Origin: CAIWHR01 sp039931775
Lineage (GTDB): Bacteria > Pseudomonadota > Gammaproteobacteria > Burkholderiales > Casimicrobiaceae
Length of the DNA: 64,000 nt
Reading direction: 5' to 3'
Assembly: GCA_039931775.1 (NCBI GenBank)
Contig: JBDTRG010000121.1
Span: 32,499-96,498, forward strand
Shown here: in pieces, positions 63,788 through 64,000 of the stretch
Layout of the letters: each line of letters begins with the position of its first letter
Numbering within the stretch: the first letter of the stretch is position 1
Notes under the pieces: generated by a model
Told to the model about the DNA's origin: nothing
Databases searched by the model: none
The model's input: only the letters and a program-made list of their open reading frames with translations
Position numbers and translations under genes: made by a program

Positions 63788-64000
63788 CTAGCCGTGGCTC
63801 AGTTTGGAGCGTTGCTCGGTGGTGAGCACCGCATCCATCTGTCTCCGGGCGCCGAGCGACAGGTCGAACATCTGCTGCCGCAGTTCTGACATGTTGCGGA
63901 AGCTCTTGCTGAGCGCCGCGTCGTCGCGCGGGTTCGAGTCATACTGTTCGTTCATCTGCGATTGCTCGTCCTGCATCTTGCCCATCAGGTCCCAGTGTTT
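63788..64000 (-). CDS. Spy/CpxP-like periplasmic protein (5' end outside window)
   Basis: The last 70 residues of a helical, Gln/Met-rich protein, running off the right edge. SKSFRNMSELRQQMFDLSLGAR and LTTEQRSKL are the LTxxQ pattern of Spy/CpxP-type chaperones and periplasmic metal sensors. The upstream part (WDLMGKMQDEQ) is in frame to the window end. Copper or envelope stress role inferred from family. Confidence 0.65.
   Translation of the reverse strand, partial: KHWDLMGKMQDEQSQMNEQYDSNPRDDAALSKSFRNMSELRQQMFDLSLGARRQMDAVLTTEQRSKLSHG

Overview
The window is GC-rich (roughly two thirds G+C), tightly packed and reads as chromosome of a respiratory betaproteobacterium, most likely Burkholderiales or a close relative. 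That placement is an inference from gene content (FNR with four cysteines, DUF3300/DUF2950 pair, a MoeA fused to a periplasmic-binding-like domain, a Bug-receptor remnant typical of that order, CoxDEG-type maturation genes). No rRNA, tRNA, CRISPR array or intact transposon was seen.

Layout. (1) 1-7.3 kb: a lactate utilisation operon, lldP, dld-II, lldE, lldF, lldG, coupled by ATGA overlaps. (2) 7.3-12.9 kb: an oxygen-responsive block with a monohaem cytochrome, a tetrahaem NapC/NirT-type quinol dehydrogenase, an FNR regulator, a phosphotransferase/P-loop ATPase and a DHH protein. FNR-type boxes stand in front of the cytochrome gene (exactly at -41.5 from a predicted start) and the phosphotransferase gene. 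(3) 12.9-20.4 kb: acyl-CoA synthetase, methyltransferase, the DUF3300/DUF2950 envelope pair, a DUF2892/AhpD-like pair behind a second -41.5 Crp/Fnr-type site, a YhiN-family flavoprotein that seems to start at CTG, and a small winged-helix protein. (4) 20.6-27 kb: fatty-acid or xenobiotic acyl-CoA catabolism on two divergent units. (5) 27-30.5 kb: an iron-uptake module (FTR1 permease and cupredoxin) beside decayed pieces of a P19-type protein and of a bacterioferritin, then small exported proteins of unknown role. (6) 30.5-48 kb: a molybdenum island: enolase-superfamily enzyme, two MoeA-type proteins, modABC behind a perfect palindrome that may be a ModE site, and a long leftward cluster coxS-coxL-coxM-coxD-coxE-coxG-xdhC-second coxL for form-II-type molybdenum hydroxylases. 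A strong intrinsic terminator sits between coxM and coxD. (7) 48.1-53.5 kb: an internally deleted Bug receptor followed at once by a 1685-residue A-T-C-A-T nonribosomal peptide synthetase-like protein with no release domain. (8) 53.5-64 kb: a signalling and stress region: Sel1-repeat protein, class III nucleotide cyclase, stand-alone receiver protein, glycosyltransferase, GntR regulator, SYLF lipoprotein, two SpoIIAA-like proteins, BON-domain protein, DUF302 protein and a Spy/CpxP-like protein running off the window. This region also holds gene remnants (a GntR tail and a zinc-ribbon gene with an in-frame TGA) and lower coding density.

How it fits together: lactate oxidation and the haem proteins feed the quinone pool, FNR ties part of this to oxygen supply, and the molybdate importer and cofactor-insertion proteins supply the molybdenum hydroxylases next door. 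The NRPS-like gene and the remnants are the accessory parts of an otherwise metabolic segment.
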